Positions 31,564 to 39,275 of a stretch of DNA of 39,275 nt are shown here, in pieces; the stretch's first letter is position 1; every line of letters begins with the position of its first letter. The position numbers and the translations under genes were made by a program. The stretch spans positions 1 to 39,275 of the forward strand of contig CANRLX010000019.1 of assembly GCA_947631615.1 (NCBI GenBank), given 5' to 3'. The notes beneath the pieces were generated by a model. It saw only the letters and a list, made by a program, of their open reading frames with translations, was not told where the DNA came from and made no database searches. The stretch comes from an uncultured Acetatifactor sp. Lineage in GTDB: Bacteria; Bacillota; Clostridia; Lachnospirales; Lachnospiraceae.

Positions 31564-33378
31564 CTAGATCGCATTTCCCGAAAACTGCGTCATGTAAAGC
31601 TCGTAATACCTTCCCTTCTGCTCCAGGAGCTCCTCGTGGTTTCCGGTCTCAATGATCCTTCCCTGATCCATGACCACGATCAGATCCGCATCCTGGATGG
31701 TGGAGAGCCGGTGCGCGATAATCAGGCTGGTGCGGTTCTCCATCAGCTTCACCATTGCGTCCTGGATCCGCTTCTCTGTTCGGGTGTCCACGCTGGAGGT
31801 GGCCTCGTCCAGGATCAATATCTTGGGCTGTGCCAGAAACGCCCTGGCGATGGACAAAAGCTGTCTCTGACCCTGGGACAGGTTATAGCCCTCTCCGGAG
31901 AGCATGGTGTCGTAGCCGTTCTTCAGGCGCAGGATCATGTCGTGGCAGTTGCTCCTTCTCGCCGCCTGCTCCATCTCCCCGTCGGACGCGTCCTGCTTAG
32001 AGTACTTCAGATTGTTCCGCACCGTGTCCGCAAAGAGCACCGTGTCCTGCAGCACAATCGCCGTGTTCTCCCTCAGATTGCTGCACGCGATATCCCGAAT
32101 GTTCACCCCGTCGATCAGGATCTCGCCGCTGTCCACGTCGTAAAAGCGCATGAGCAGATTCACCACCGTGGTCTTGCCGCTTCCGGTGGCGCCCACAAGG
32201 GCTATCTTGTGCCCCGCGCGCACTTCCAGATTAAAATCGTGCAGCACCTGCTGCCCGGGGATATAAGAGAAATTCACGTTTTTAAAGGTGATGACCCCCT
32301 TGGACTGATCCATCCTCTCCCCGCCGCTCTTGTCCTCTCTCGGCTGGTCCATCAGGGCAAACACCCGCTCCGCACCCGCGATGGCCGTCTGGATCTGCCC
32401 ATAGATATTGGCGATCTCATCGATAGGACGGCCAAACTGCTTGGCGTAAACGATAAACGCGGAGATGATGCCGATGGAGATCACCCCGTTCACCGCAAAA
32501 TACCCGCCGAAGGCGGCGATGATCACAAAACCCACATTGTTGATCACATTCATCAACGGCCCCATGGAGCCGCCCAGGATTTCCGCCACAATACCGACCC
32601 TGGTCAGCTCGTCGGAGGTCCTGTTGAACTCCTCCATAACCGCCTCCTGCCTCTCATAGGCCACCACGGTCTTGTAACCGCCCACCATCTCCTCCACCGT
32701 GCCGTTCAGCTCCCCCAGAAACACCTGACGCCTGCGGAAAAAATGGCGCATCGCTTTGGACAGGAGCTTGGTGGCCACCAGCGTCAATATCACGGTCAGA
32801 CAGGACAGCACCGCCAGGGGCGTACATAGATACAGCATCATCGCCACCGTGCCGATCACCGTCAGCACGCCGGAAAAAAGCGAGCTGAGCGACTGGGACA
32901 CCGTGTTGGAGATATTTTCCACATCGTTGGTCATACGGCTCATAATATCGCCGTGGGAGTGCCCGTCTATATATTTGACCGGCAGGTTCACCACACAGTC
33001 AAAGAGATCCTCCCGCATCCGCCGCACCACCCGCTGGCTTAAGATTGCGCTCTCCCTGCTCTGAAGAAAGGTTCCCAGACTGTGGATCCCATACACCAGG
33101 AGCATGGCGATCAGGATCCTGGGAAGCCCCTGGAAATCCCCCGCCGTGATGCTGTCGATGGCGTCGCTCTGCAGCCTGGGCGCGTAGACCGACGCGATCA
33201 CCACCACAAACACCACCGCCAGCAAAAAGAACACCACTCTGCTCTCGTCGGAAAAATAGCGGATCAGACGGCCCAGGGTCCGCCTTCCCTCCTTGGGCTT
33301 CTCCACGTTCCGCTCCCGCGGCCCGCGCATACCGGGGATCTTGTAGTTGCTTAACGACTGCTCCTTCGTCTCCGCCAT
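31564..33378 (-). CDS. Heterodimeric ABC exporter, subunit with LSQGQ signature
   Basis: A 604-residue half-transporter with an N-terminal six-helix ABC exporter domain (about 45-345) and a nucleotide-binding domain. Walker A GATGSGKTTVVN (about 395-406), signature NLSQGQRQLLSIARAF (Gly to Gln at the second position of LSGGQ), Walker B ILILDEATSSVD with the catalytic Glu and H-loop IIAHRLSTI. In heterodimeric exporters (LmrCD, BmrCD, TM287/288) this pattern marks the subunit with the intact Walker B Glu. It pairs with the subunit encoded directly upstream (stop followed at once by ATG, SD AAGGAGG). Multidrug or lipid export is common, but the substrate is unknown. Confidence 0.93.
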   Translation of the reverse strand: MAETKEQSLSNYKIPGMRGPRERNVEKPKEGRRTLGRLIRYFSDESRVVFFLLAVVFVVVIASVYAPRLQSDAIDSITAGDFQGLPRILIAMLLVYGIHSLGTFLQSRESAILSQRVVRRMREDLFDCVVNLPVKYIDGHSHGDIMSRMTNDVENISNTVSQSLSSLFSGVLTVIGTVAMMLYLCTPLAVLSCLTVILTLVATKLLSKAMRHFFRRRQVFLGELNGTVEEMVGGYKTVVAYERQEAVMEEFNRTSDELTRVGIVAEILGGSMGPLMNVINNVGFVIIAAFGGYFAVNGVISIGIISAFIVYAKQFGRPIDEIANIYGQIQTAIAGAERVFALMDQPREDKSGGERMDQSKGVITFKNVNFSYIPGQQVLHDFNLEVRAGHKIALVGATGSGKTTVVNLLMRFYDVDSGEILIDGVNIRDIACSNLRENTAIVLQDTVLFADTVRNNLKYSKQDASDGEMEQAARRSNCHDMILRLKNGYDTMLSGEGYNLSQGQRQLLSIARAFLAQPKILILDEATSSVDTRTEKRIQDAMVKLMENRTSLIIAHRLSTIQDADLIVVMDQGRIIETGNHEELLEQKGRYYELYMTQFSGNAI

Positions 33379-35109
33379 TTACTGCCTCCTTAACTGCGAG
33401 TCATAGATATCCCGATAGATCTCGCTCTCTCTCATCAATTCTTCATGACTTCCGCACGCCGCCAGCTGCCCGTTTTCCAGGACGGCGATCCGATCCGCGT
33501 CCTTCACGGAGGCGATCCTCTGGGCGATGATGATCTTGGTCACGCCGGCGTACCCCTCCTTGAGGGCCTCGTAGAGCTTTGCCTCCGTCTTCAGATCCAG
33601 GGCGCTGGTGGTGTCGTCAAAAATCAGGATTTCGGCTCCCTTTAACACGGCGCGGCTGATCGCGACACGCTGCTTCTGGCCGCCGGATAGGCTGTGCCCT
33701 CCCTGGGTCACGATCGTGTCGAGCCCTTCCTCCTTGGCGTCGATAAACGCAAGCGCCTGTGCGGTCTCCGCCGCCCGCCGGATCTGCTCCTCTGTAGCCC
33801 CGGGGTCTCCCCAGGCGATATTTTCCCGCAGGGACGTGCTGAAGATCTCACTCTTCTGCAGAGCGATGGCGATCTTCCCCCGCAGGGCGGAGAGCCGGTA
33901 ATCCCTCACATCCACGCCGTCCACCAGGATACGCCCCTGTGTCACGTCGTAGAATCTCGGGATCAGGTTCACCAGCGTGGACTTGCCGCAGCCGGTGGCT
34001 CCCAGGATCCCCAGCGTCTCCCCGGGCTCCACCGTCAGACTAAAGTTTTGGATCACCCGCTCCGCCTCTCCCGCTCCGGGATAGGAGAAGGAGACATTCT
34101 CAAACTCCACCTTGCCCCTGACGGCGGTCTGCCCGTCGAAGTCCCCATCCTTCACAGCCGGATCACAGGACAGCACCTCGCTGACGCGCCTGCCGGAGGC
34201 AACGCCTCTCGACACGGTCTGAAAGATCATGGTCATACGCATCACCGCGTTTAAGATCTGAGATAGGTAGGTGATCGCCGCCATCACATCGCCGGGCGTC
34301 ACGTTTCCCGCTCCCACCTCAACAGCTCCCACCCGTATCACCGCCACTATGGACACATTTAATATGATATTCATAATGGGCGTCATATACGAAAACAGAA
34401 GGAGCACGTCCAGCTGTGTCCCCACAAGCTCCCCGTTTGCCCTTCCAAACCGCTCTTTCTCATACTCCTCCTTCACGTAGGCCTTGACCACGCGGGTGCC
34501 CGCCACATTTTCCTGCATAACGTTGTTTACCCTGTCCAGCTTTCCCTGGAGCACGGTGAACATCGGGTTTGCCTTGGAGATAAAAAATACCACGCAGATC
34601 AGGATCAACGGCAGCGCGCAGGCAACCACCACGCCAAAGCTCAGATCCAGCGTCAGCATACACAGGATGCCGCCGGCAAACAGAAGAAACGTTCTCACGA
34701 ACCCGCGGATGCACTGGGTCACCAGATTCTGGATCTGCGTGATGTCGTTGGTCACTCTGGTGATCAGAGAGCCGGTGGAGAAGCGATCCGTCTGTTCAAA
34801 GGACAGAGACATCACTCTGCGGAAGGCGTCCTTGCGAATATCGTTTCCAAAATTCTGGCTGCACAGATTGGCAAACACTCCCGACATCACGCCGCAGAAG
34901 CCGCCGAACACGACCAGCGCGATCATCCTGAGACCGGTGGATATCACCAGATGCAGATCCCCCACACCCCCGTTGGACAGTCCCAGCACGCCCTCGTCCA
35001 CAATGCTGCGCATGAGCCTGGGCTGCATCAGGTCCATACTCACCTCGCCCAGCATGAAAAGCGGTGCCAGAACCGCAAACACCCAATATTTTTTCAGGTA
35101 CCGATACAT
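33379..35109 (-). CDS. Heterodimeric ABC exporter, subunit with degenerate Walker B
   Basis: A 576-residue half-transporter: six helices (about 15-310) and a nucleotide-binding domain. Walker A GATGCGKSTLVNL, signature SLSGGQKQRVAISRAV (canonical LSGGQ), Walker B ILIFDDTTSALD with Asp instead of the catalytic Glu, and a Q in the switch position (IIAQRIASV). This is the degenerate-site partner typical of heterodimeric exporters, so one of the two ATP sites cannot hydrolyse well. It forms a pair with the next gene, which lies directly behind. SD AAAGGAGCTCG. Promoter: TTGACA-N17-TAAAAT overlapping the terminator of the gene upstream. Confidence 0.93.
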   Translation of the reverse strand: MYRYLKKYWVFAVLAPLFMLGEVSMDLMQPRLMRSIVDEGVLGLSNGGVGDLHLVISTGLRMIALVVFGGFCGVMSGVFANLCSQNFGNDIRKDAFRRVMSLSFEQTDRFSTGSLITRVTNDITQIQNLVTQCIRGFVRTFLLFAGGILCMLTLDLSFGVVVACALPLILICVVFFISKANPMFTVLQGKLDRVNNVMQENVAGTRVVKAYVKEEYEKERFGRANGELVGTQLDVLLLFSYMTPIMNIILNVSIVAVIRVGAVEVGAGNVTPGDVMAAITYLSQILNAVMRMTMIFQTVSRGVASGRRVSEVLSCDPAVKDGDFDGQTAVRGKVEFENVSFSYPGAGEAERVIQNFSLTVEPGETLGILGATGCGKSTLVNLIPRFYDVTQGRILVDGVDVRDYRLSALRGKIAIALQKSEIFSTSLRENIAWGDPGATEEQIRRAAETAQALAFIDAKEEGLDTIVTQGGHSLSGGQKQRVAISRAVLKGAEILIFDDTTSALDLKTEAKLYEALKEGYAGVTKIIIAQRIASVKDADRIAVLENGQLAACGSHEELMRESEIYRDIYDSQLRRQ

Positions 35110-35151
35110 AATGCTTCGAGCTCCTTTGCTGTCACGTTCACATACTTCTCT

Positions 35152-35180
35152 ATTTTACCACTTAAAAAAAACGCTGTCAA
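35152..35180 (-). promoter_or_regulatory. Promoter of the ABC exporter pair, inside an upstream terminator
   Basis: On the minus strand perfect TTGACA (35175-35180), 17 bp and TAAAAT (35152-35157). The -35 is part of the 3' arm of the preceding terminator stem, and the spacer includes its T run. Confidence 0.7.
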
Positions 35181-35206
35181 AGCGGCAAATACCACTTTTG
35201 ACAGCG
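35163..35206 (-). terminator. Terminator after the anchored hypothetical gene
   Basis: Perfect 10-bp stem CGCTGTCAAA / TTTGACAGCG (35172-35206), then eight T on the minus strand, 25 bp past the stop at 35232. Confidence 0.9.
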
Positions 35207-35231
35207 CGTATGCGACACGTGAGACCACCGT

Positions 35232-35756
35232 CTACTCCGTGACCATCTTATAATCCCCGGCGACATTGCCGTTGGCATCGTAAAAGACAACCTCCGTGAC
35301 ATCGGAATCCAAAACCAGCGAAAAGGGCTTGTCCCCATTTAACTCCCGGTTTTCCACCTGCTCGCCTCTGCGGAGCACAGCCTGCACCGCCTTCTGCTCG
35401 TTCATGGACAGAAGCGCCTGCTCCTCGCAGTCGTCAAAGGCATACTCCACTATCCCCGTCGCAGTCATTCCGGTGCTGCCGCTGAACCTGTTGTGATACC
35501 GGTCAGAGGCCTCCGACTGTCTGGCGTAAATGGAAACCGCAAAGTCACTGCGGCTCTCATCGTAAAAGATCATCGCCACCATAAAGTTTCCCTCGTCCCG
35601 GGCCACGGACCAATCGTCGGAGATCTGCTGGCCGGATCGGGCATCCTGCTCGATCTGCTCTCTGCTCACTCCCAGATCCGTCCGCCACCACAAAAGCGCA
35701 ATCGCCGCCAGCGCGATCACACACACGCCAAGCAGCAGTATCACATTTTTCTTCAT
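35232..35756 (-). CDS. Membrane-anchored protein of unknown function
   Basis: A 174-residue protein with one N-terminal hydrophobic segment (about 4-24, VILLLGVCVIALAAIALLWW) and an outside-facing domain of mixed alpha/beta character, ending DVTEVVFYDANGNVAGDY. I do not recognise a family and see no catalytic motif or cysteine cluster; one Cys lies in DDCEEQALL. The SD is GGAGGGG. A clear terminator follows. The gene lies between a C39-like peptidase gene and the ABC exporter on the same strand, but has a terminator between it and the exporter. Confidence 0.78.
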   Translation of the reverse strand: MKKNVILLLGVCVIALAAIALLWWRTDLGVSREQIEQDARSGQQISDDWSVARDEGNFMVAMIFYDESRSDFAVSIYARQSEASDRYHNRFSGSTGMTATGIVEYAFDDCEEQALLSMNEQKAVQAVLRRGEQVENRELNGDKPFSLVLDSDVTEVVFYDANGNVAGDYKMVTE

Positions 35757-35878
35757 CTGAGCCCCTCCAAATTTCCGGATCCTAACAATGCTCTTTTTAG
35801 TATAACCCGGTTGGGCTCATAAATCCAGTTTGATATTTACCGAAAATTTCCCTCCGTTTTAGGGCATATATGCTATAA

Positions 35879-36853
35879 CTACACAAAGGACCAGATATTT
35901 TTGATCTGGGGGCCCAGCCTGCTGTAGCTCCAGGTCTCCCTGCTTCTGGCCACACAGTTTGGGTCATTGATCCAAAAGCCGTCTCTGTCATATCCGTACA
36001 CCACAATAAAATGTCCGTTTACGGTGAAATCTCCCTCTCCCACCGAAACGATCAATATCTGCCCCTGATCCAGCTTCCCCTTCATAGCCTGCTCACTGAT
36101 ATCCACGTCCCCCACCTTCACTCCGTACAGAGGCGGCAGATCCGAAAGCAGCGCCCAGGCGGTGCCCGTGCCCGACACATAGTAACCGTTTTCCATGCTG
36201 TAGGCAGCCACCTGATCCGGTGTCAGCCGCTCGTCTCCCGTCAGGTAATAGAGGACCATGGAGAGACAGGTGGGCCCGCATCCCGCCAGCCCCACGCAGC
36301 TGTCGTCGCCGTATGGCGCATATCCCCATCTGGGATCCCACTGCAGAAACAGCGGGTACTCCTGCGCCTTCTCATACGCGGTGAGCCCCCCCGACGCCTT
36401 CTTTTCCGCCGTCGGATAGCCGCTCACAAAATCCGCCATCTCCGGATTGTTCGCAAGCGCCTCCAGAAGCTTTTGGGGGTAGGAATCCTTGTGGCGGTAG
36501 ATCTCCCGAATAACGTCGCTTCCCTTGGAAAGCTCTGCCAGATATGCCAGGACTTCACCGGAGGAACGTTTGACGGGCGCCTCCACGCTCTCCAGACCAT
36601 GCAGGCTCACATAGTCGTATTCCGCTCCCGCAAGGACGCTCTCCGGCAGGCTTCCCTCCGTCTGTGTGGACGAATCCAGGGACAGCATCGCATTGATCCG
36701 ATTCAGCTCTCGGTCAAATATACGGATCCTCCCCCGCATTTGCAGCAGGAGGATCAGGTTCAGGAGGACAGCGATCCACGGAAGTATCAAAAACAACACC
36801 ATTCTCCTTTGCTGCGCTCTCTTTTTTCGCTCCACCCTTCTTCGTCTGTTCAT
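35879..36853 (-). CDS. C39-like (papain-fold) cysteine peptidase, membrane-anchored
   Basis: A 324-residue protein with a basic start (MNRRRRVERKKRAQQRR), one membrane anchor (about 18-38) and an outside region. The peptidase domain (about 165-324) is of the C39_2 type: catalytic Cys in GLAGCGPTCLSMVL (near 192), His in NGHFIVVYGYD (near 281) and Asp in FWINDPN (near 297). Unlike bacteriocin-processing C39 domains it is not fused to a transporter. The ABC exporter downstream is separated by a terminator, so a link is open. The start is uncertain: ATG at 36853 is preferred by the basic, anchor-first layout; ATG at 36901 is possible. Substrate unknown. Confidence 0.82.
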   Translation of the reverse strand: MNRRRRVERKKRAQQRRMVLFLILPWIAVLLNLILLLQMRGRIRIFDRELNRINAMLSLDSSTQTEGSLPESVLAGAEYDYVSLHGLESVEAPVKRSSGEVLAYLAELSKGSDVIREIYRHKDSYPQKLLEALANNPEMADFVSGYPTAEKKASGGLTAYEKAQEYPLFLQWDPRWGYAPYGDDSCVGLAGCGPTCLSMVLYYLTGDERLTPDQVAAYSMENGYYVSGTGTAWALLSDLPPLYGVKVGDVDISEQAMKGKLDQGQILIVSVGEGDFTVNGHFIVVYGYDRDGFWINDPNCVARSRETWSYSRLGPQIKNIWSFV

Positions 36854-37001
36854 AGTATGCCGCCCCGTTTTCCCGGCTCCCGCCGTTTTTTCCGTGGTCA
36901 TTTCCACGGTTATTTCTATGATACAGGGGATAGCATACAGAATATATGTCGCCAAATATTATCCTATTTGTATCTTTTTTGCATCCGTTTCCTGTCCCTA
37001 G

Positions 37002-37742
37002 TCAGGAAAACCAAAGGCTGCAGAGCAGCATCCCAACCGGCTGATGGATCAGATAGATCCAAATACTCTTCTGTCCGATGGCAGACAGCGCAGGAATCCC
37101 GACGCGCGCCGCCTTTTTCCAGCGCTCTCTTTGCTCAAAGACCGCATAGAAAAAATAGCCTGTCAGAAACAGAAAGAACCAGGGAAGAAGCGGAAAATAA
37201 TCGCTGGAGGCAAACTCCGGAAACGGGAAGCCAAAGGGTGTCAGCACCTTACAGCGGTACAGCCATTCCGGCAAATTTAGGCGAAAAATCCCCCCCACTC
37301 CCAAATATCCCCTCTGCACGTTCCGAAAGAGCAAAAAGGCGGCAAAGCTGACGATCATTCCGGCCCCGGGGGAGATTCTTCCCATCAGCCGGTGACAGGG
37401 GATCATCAGAAGAACCGCCGTTCCGATGAAATTTAAAATACCGAACCAGACTGCCTCTGAGGGGACCGCTGCCCATGTGACCAGGGAGATCACCAGCCCG
37501 CATACGTTCAGGAATATGCCCCGCCGCAGATTACTCTTCTGCCCCAGTCTCCACACAAAGCCCGCGATCAGGATAAAGGTCCAGCAGATCGCCTGCTGCC
37601 AGATATGGACCGGACACCGCGAATACCAGGACGGATCTTTGCCGTACACCATATAGACATCGTACAGAAAATGAAACGCAACCATGTTGACGATGGCCAG
37701 TCCGCGGATGCCGTCCACCAGAAGATATCTTTTCTGTCCCAT
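37002..37742 (-). CDS. HGSNAT/DUF1624-type membrane acyltransferase-like protein
   Basis: A 246-residue membrane protein of the heparan-alpha-glucosaminide N-acetyltransferase-like group (DUF1624). The N-terminal signature is YLLVDGIRGLAIVNMVAFHF, with the His in the first helix that relatives use for acetyl transfer, followed by about seven helices. It may acetylate a surface sugar or another substrate across the membrane, but this is only family inference. The ATG overlaps the stop of the upstream flavodoxin gene by one base (TAATG), so they are coupled. No transporter is nearby on this unit. Confidence 0.88.
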   Translation of the reverse strand: MGQKRYLLVDGIRGLAIVNMVAFHFLYDVYMVYGKDPSWYSRCPVHIWQQAICWTFILIAGFVWRLGQKSNLRRGIFLNVCGLVISLVTWAAVPSEAVWFGILNFIGTAVLLMIPCHRLMGRISPGAGMIVSFAAFLLFRNVQRGYLGVGGIFRLNLPEWLYRCKVLTPFGFPFPEFASSDYFPLLPWFFLFLTGYFFYAVFEQRERWKKAARVGIPALSAIGQKSIWIYLIHQPVGMLLCSLWFS

Positions 37743-38221
37743 TACAGCCCCAGACCGTCCGTCCAGATTTTCAGGGCTTCCATATCTTCCTCTCCGCCAA
37801 GCCTCTTTCCCTGCTTAAAGCTCGCGCCCGGCGCGGAGGGGATCAGCGCCTCCACGGTGTTCCCCATGCCGCTGCCGCCGGAGGTCGCAAAGGGGACGAT
37901 AGTCTTTCCCGTAAAGTCGTACGCCTCCAAAAAGGTATTCACAATATGCGGCGCCACTCCCCACCAAATCGGGAAGCCCAGGTAGATCACATCGTAGGGG
38001 GCAATATCCAGCGCCTCCCCTCCCAGCTCGGGGCGGGATGCCGGATCGTTCATCTCCAGGGAGCTTCGGCTGTTTTTGTTTCTCCAGTCCAAATCCTCCG
38101 GCGTATACCTCTGTGCGGGCGCGATCTCATACAATTTGACGCGCAGTGTCTCCGCCAGCTCCCTTGCCATTTTCGCGGTCACACCGCTGGCGGAAAAATA
38201 GGCAACCAAAATTTCACTCAT
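37742..38221 (-). CDS. Flavodoxin family protein
   Basis: A 159-residue flavodoxin-like protein with the FMN phosphate-binding start MSEILVAYFSASGVTAKMA (T/S-rich loop), the mid region YDVIYLGFPIWWGVAPHIV holding the aromatic pair that stacks on the flavin, and a C-terminal GGSGMGNTVEAL. The size and motifs fit long-standing WrbA-unlike, flavodoxin_4-type proteins in Clostridia. The ATG at 38221 follows AAAGGAGAA; the longer frame is upstream of that site. It is coupled to the HGSNAT-like gene by the TAATG overlap. It probably carries electrons or reduces quinone-like compounds. Confidence 0.9.
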   Translation of the reverse strand: MSEILVAYFSASGVTAKMARELAETLRVKLYEIAPAQRYTPEDLDWRNKNSRSSLEMNDPASRPELGGEALDIAPYDVIYLGFPIWWGVAPHIVNTFLEAYDFTGKTIVPFATSGGSGMGNTVEALIPSAPGASFKQGKRLGGEEDMEALKIWTDGLGL

Positions 38222-38319
38222 ATCTGTTTTCTCCTTTCTCAAAATCCTTTTTGTCCCTGCCATTTATCTGCAGGCTTTTCCACTTTGGTTTTTGATCCAA
38301 CAACGAAACGGATCCCCGC

Positions 38320-39275
38320 TTACCTGTTGTCGCCGAGAAACCTCTGGGCAAGCGCCAGGTCATCCTCCGCGGGATAGCCCGTGATCAGCGCAACCATACC
38401 GGATATATACTCTCTGCTCTGGTCGGTCAGCTCCGCGATATCCTCCACCGACAGATGGTGGCGGTACATGCTGCGGATATATCCGATCCCTCCGGCAATG
38501 CTTCCCCGGGACACGCCCTGGGCTATCCCCTGAGAAATTCCCTGGGATATCCCTTGGGAAATTCCCTGAGAAAGCCCTTGGGAAATCCCCTGAGACAATC
38601 CCTGAGAGAGTCCCTGGGCCATCCCACAGGAGATCCCCTCCTCCCTTGCTTCCTTGATTTCCTCTGCAAACAGTTCCCTCAACGCGTTACACATTCCACT
38701 CGCCTCCTCGTAGCGCTCTCTGTTTACCCGCGCAATAAACTCCATCACCGCCTCATACCGGGGATCCTTCTCCTTTCCCCGATACGCCCTGGACAATACG
38801 TCGATGTCCCCCTCGATCCTAAGCCCCGGCCGCAGCCTGCTCAGCCAGATGTATTCCTCCGGATCCAGCCGTTGGTTTAACACGATCTGCAAGGGAAACA
38901 AAAGCCCCTTTTCTATGTAATAAATCCCCTCATACTTTTTCTCCATCCGCACGCCAAAGCGCTCCTTCAGATGCCGCGCCACCGCCCGGGGGTATCTGCC
39001 GCAGACCACGGTCAGGGTGATGTCCTCCGGCCGCACCGCCAGGACGCCTCCCGTCTCCGCCTGATAGCTTCCCGCATACGACATGATCTTATAAAAATCA
39101 TCGACGCTGAAATAGTCGTGGGGGTTTTTGTACTCTACAATGTTGTGGCCGCGAAAAAAGCGCGCCAGCTTCCCCCGACAGCGCTGTCCCTCCTTCTTCC
39201 GGATCAGGACGTCGATCTGCAGGGGCTTTTGGTTCAGGCAGTATTCCGGCAGGATCTCCAGATACGGCTCCTCCC
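38320..39275 (-). CDS. Rpn/PD-(D/E)XK nuclease-like protein with tetrapeptide repeats (partial)
   Basis: An open frame of at least 318 residues whose 5' end lies beyond the window; it reads on without a stop from 39275, so the ATG at 39084 is not its start. The N-terminal part seen includes LQIDVLI and IVEYKNPHDYFSVDDFYKI, the D and ExK of a PD-(D/E)XK nuclease core as in the Rpn/transposase_31-like group. The middle is helical. Residues encoded by 38503-38622 are ten 4-residue units of the form [IL]-S-Q-G. The end (LSVEDIAELTDQSREYISGMV) looks like a helix-turn-helix. Such proteins promote recombination in E. coli or are of unknown role. It has no obvious partner gene here. Confidence 0.82.
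   Translation of the reverse strand, partial: EEPYLEILPEYCLNQKPLQIDVLIRKKEGQRCRGKLARFFRGHNIVEYKNPHDYFSVDDFYKIMSYAGSYQAETGGVLAVRPEDITLTVVCGRYPRAVARHLKERFGVRMEKKYEGIYYIEKGLLFPLQIVLNQRLDPEEYIWLSRLRPGLRIEGDIDVLSRAYRGKEKDPRYEAVMEFIARVNRERYEEASGMCNALRELFAEEIKEAREEGISCGMAQGLSQGLSQGISQGLSQGISQGISQGISQGIAQGVSRGSIAGGIGYIRSMYRHHLSVEDIAELTDQSREYISGMVALITGYPAEDDLALAQRFLGDNR
38503..38622 (-). repeat. Ten 12-bp units encoding [IL]SQG repeats
   Basis: Ten in-frame 12-bp units within the Rpn-like gene encode MAQG, LSQG (several), ISQG (several), IAQG and VSRG. Being multiples of three, unit loss or gain would change length by four residues without a frameshift. This type of repeat is common in Rpn-like proteins as a flexible or helical linker. 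Confidence 0.85.

Noticed and set aside
36988..37009. TTTCCTG / CAGGAAA inverted repeat at the end of the HGSNAT-like gene
   Set aside because: Good 7-bp stem but no T run on either strand, and it overlaps the stop codon.
36011..37351. 446-residue plus-strand frame opposite the C39-like and HGSNAT-like genes
   Set aside because: Spans two recognised genes on the other strand and lacks any domain.
38503..38622. 12-bp repeats as CRISPR or non-coding satellite
   Set aside because: They lie in frame within a coding region and encode a tetrapeptide repeat.

Overview
The window looks like about 39 kb of chromosome from a low-abundance-of-AT Clostridia genome, most likely a member of the Lachnospiraceae. 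This rests on gene content and order (infC-rpmI-rplT behind an L20-type leader, thrS behind a T-box, rho-rpmE-DUF1385-prmC-prfA, DUF1540 and DUF4364 proteins), on strong Shine-Dalgarno (SD) sites and on a GC-rich coding style. No taxonomic search was possible. Most genes are on the minus strand.

Layout. 1-1303: a decayed large serine recombinase with an internal out-of-frame deletion, followed by tRNA-Asn (minus) and tRNA-Gly(CCC) (plus). 1400-3360: a divergent MIP/aquaporin-family channel, a small conserved-looking protein and a HAD phosphatase. 3326-4720: the infC-rpmI-rplT operon, with an AUU start codon for infC and an attenuated leader. 4750-8160: a DUF1540 protein, T-box-controlled thrS and a CarD-like regulator. 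8180-11570: an unusual BlaI repressor / M56 peptidase / large lipoprotein cluster. 11600-14340: a LysR regulator divergent from a split ChrA-type transporter pair, with five helically phased 11-bp repeats between them, then TspO. 14400-20160: a polysaccharide deacetylase-like protein, prfA, prmC, DUF1385, rpmE and rho. 20160-22230: a malic enzyme and a DUF4364 protein. 22230-27227: a visibly AT-richer island with an ECF sigma factor, a membrane protein (candidate anti-sigma) and a three-gene ABC-2 transporter, plus a second serine-recombinase remnant at its right edge. 27228-31510: rarA, a PF09818-class ATPase and nagA. 31560-35110: a heterodimeric ABC exporter. 35230-38220: an anchored hypothetical protein, a C39-like peptidase, an HGSNAT-type membrane protein and a flavodoxin. 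38320 to the end: an Rpn/PD-(D/E)XK-type protein with a tetrapeptide repeat, cut by the window edge.

How it works together. Much of the window is translation machinery and its control: IF3, L35, L20, L31, RF1 and the RF1/RF2 methylase, ThrRS and two tRNAs. Control is visible as an L20-type attenuator, an AUU start on infC and a threonine T-box. Accessory functions lie between these blocks, each with its own local regulator: BlaI, LysR and the ECF sigma factor. The strongest candidates for a less familiar system are the BlaI/M56/propeller-SBP lipoprotein cluster with two nearby palindromes, and the ECF-sigma/ABC island bounded by a recombinase relic.
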